From Flavobacterium lindanitolerans (GTDB lineage: Bacteria > Bacteroidota > Bacteroidia > Flavobacteriales > Flavobacteriaceae): a DNA stretch of 64,000 nucleotides. The notes below the pieces were generated by a model, which worked only from the letters and a program-made list of their open reading frames with translations, did not search any database and was not told where the DNA came from. Within the stretch, counting starts at the first letter, position 1, and the number at the start of each line of letters is the position of its first letter. A program made the translations under genes and the position numbers. This document shows, piece after piece, positions 63,438-64,000 of the stretch. Location of the stretch: positions 2,142,253-2,206,252 of the forward strand of contig NZ_PJND01000007.1 of the NCBI RefSeq assembly GCF_002846575.1. Direction: 5' to 3'.

Positions 63438-63649
63438 TATTGCTTTCAGAAGATTTTATCTGTATTGCATAATATAGTAGGTATGTCAATTCACTTAATT
63501 TTCTATTAAAATAGTCCTGTTTGTAATTGATCGCCCATGCTTTTACTAAGTTTGGAACTTCGTCCTTGAAAAATCTCAAAAAAGTTAGGCTATAGGCTTC
63601 TGTTTTCCAGTGCCTTGCAAAAAAGTTTGAAAAAAAGTTACGATAAAGC
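63438..63649. other. Gene-free stretch upstream of the promoter cluster
   Basis: About 210 bases between a terminator and the tandem promoters, AT-rich, with no recognisable RNA gene or convincing coding frame. It could serve as an UP-element-like upstream region for the strong promoters, but I see no clear element beyond A/T tracts at 63619-63637. Confidence 0.4.
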
Positions 63650-63679
63650 TTGCGGAAGCGGAAAAAGGTGCTACTTTTG
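63650..63679 (+). promoter_or_regulatory. Tandem promoter 1 of the stable RNA cluster
   Basis: CTTGCG with TTG at 63650-63652, then 19 bases, then TACTTTTG (63672-63679) followed by CACCCGC. This is the first of four tandem promoters near the right edge. The start region runs into a short leader with AGTTCATAGG, similar to that of unit 2. Confidence 0.85.
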
Positions 63680-63762
63680 CACCCGCAATAAAGGCGAAGT
63701 TCATAGGTAAATACTGGCAGGAAGCAGGTTTAAAAAAGGGATAAATTTTTCCAAAAATAAAT

Positions 63763-63793
63763 TTGCGAGTTTCAAAAAAGGTTTTTACTTTTG
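63763..63793 (+). promoter_or_regulatory. Tandem promoter 2 of the stable RNA cluster
   Basis: TTG at 63763-63765, then 20 bases, then TACTTTTG (63786-63793) and CACCCGC. The -7 box, GC-rich discriminator and CGTTCATAGG leader repeat those of unit 1, so the units arose by duplication. Confidence 0.85.
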
Positions 63794-63866
63794 CACCCGC
63801 AATCAGGGCAACGTTCATAGGGAAAATGCGATACCGGCTTTCAGGAAAAAAATTTTCCCGAAAAGC

Positions 63867-63897
63867 TTGCGTGAAACGGAAAAGGTCCATATCTTTG
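63867..63897 (+). promoter_or_regulatory. Tandem promoter 3 of the stable RNA cluster
   Basis: CTTGCG with TTG at 63867-63869, 20 bases, then TATCTTTG (63890-63897) followed by CCGTCCG. Confidence 0.82.
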
Positions 63898-63957
63898 CCG
63901 TCCGTAAAAACGGTAAGGCCTCCGGCAAAAAAAATAAAATTTTTTTTCCGAAAAGGC

Positions 63958-63987
63958 TTGCGGGACTCGAAAAGAGTGTTACCTTTG
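63958..63987 (+). promoter_or_regulatory. Tandem promoter 4 of the stable RNA cluster
   Basis: CTTGCG with TTG at 63958-63960, 19 bases, then TACCTTTG (63980-63987) and CAGCCGC. The predicted start point lies within the last 13 bases of the window, so the transcribed gene, probably the 16S rRNA or another stable RNA, lies beyond the edge. Confidence 0.82.
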
Positions 63988-64000
63988 CAGCCGCTCCGCG

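Noticed and set aside
63349-63579. Minus-strand 76-residue frame
   Set aside because: It crosses the terminator stem and overlaps the end of the DUF4294 gene; no family pattern or start signal is visible.
63585-63890. Minus-strand 101-residue frame with repeated MNFAFIAGAKV segments
   Set aside because: It lies opposite the tandem promoters; the internal repeats are those promoters read backwards, so it is not a gene.

Overview
The window is from the chromosome of a member of the Flavobacteriaceae, most likely Flavobacterium or a close relative. The evidence is the gliding-motility pair GldF/GldG, repeated promoters of the Bacteroidota type (TTG, about 19-22 bases, then TAnnTTTG), AT-rich intergenic DNA, many lipoproteins and secreted proteins with short Bacteroidota signal peptides, a Bacteroidota-style three-subunit succinate dehydrogenase, and TPR-containing LytS-type kinases. 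I see no tRNA or rRNA gene, CRISPR array, insertion sequence or prophage. The last 350 bases hold four tandem strong promoters that appear to drive a stable RNA operon starting just past the right edge.

Layout. 1-4.7 kb: a small cell-wall-enzyme-like gene, a TPR histidine kinase with its LytTR regulator (the kinase signal peptide lies out of frame behind a 10-T tract), and a drug/metabolite exporter. 4.8-12 kb: a translationally coupled trio of exported proteins on the minus strand, a TPR/MORN-variant repeat protein, a DUF3857-transglutaminase and a paralogue that has lost the catalytic triad. 12-20 kb: an aspartyl-protease-like protein, then a small secreted protein with an RND efflux system (adaptor, pump, outer membrane channel). 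20-28 kb: an orphan HNH nuclease, two tandem LytS-like kinases with almost identical C-termini, two uncharacterised small genes and a PDZ aspartyl protease. 28-33.4 kb: a TetR-ABC-HlyD-TolC export operon whose ATPase has lost most of its catalytic motifs.

33.5-38.5 kb looks like one regulon. A MerR-type regulator with a CarH-like B12-binding photoreceptor domain sits between a divergent four-gene operon (SDR, NAD-binding DUF2867 protein, TIGR03643 protein, and a 46-residue DUF2256 zinc protein) and a FAS1-repeat lipoprotein. All three promoters carry the same TGTTTAACA/TGTTAAACA element. 38.5-42 kb: sdhCAB. 42-46 kb: a secreted epoxide-hydrolase-like protein, a DUF6130 protein and an Ohr-like peroxidase, followed by a membrane kinase/LytTR pair. 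46-49 kb: a DUF1223 protein, a DoxX-like protein, and an SDR gene with a convergent HxlR regulator; the SDR and HxlR promoters share a 35-base operator-like element.

49-63.4 kb is mostly core metabolism and housekeeping: mnmE, a universal stress protein, succinate-semialdehyde dehydrogenase, a lipoprotein, dnaN, gldG/gldF, a monooxygenase-like protein, SAM hydrolase, PhoH, purC, an ankyrin protein, an M42 peptidase and a DUF4294 protein. Several intergenic spaces here carry short periodic repeats (TTGATAGT-like and AAATCTGA-like), and the same repeat appears to have entered the coding sequence of mnmE.
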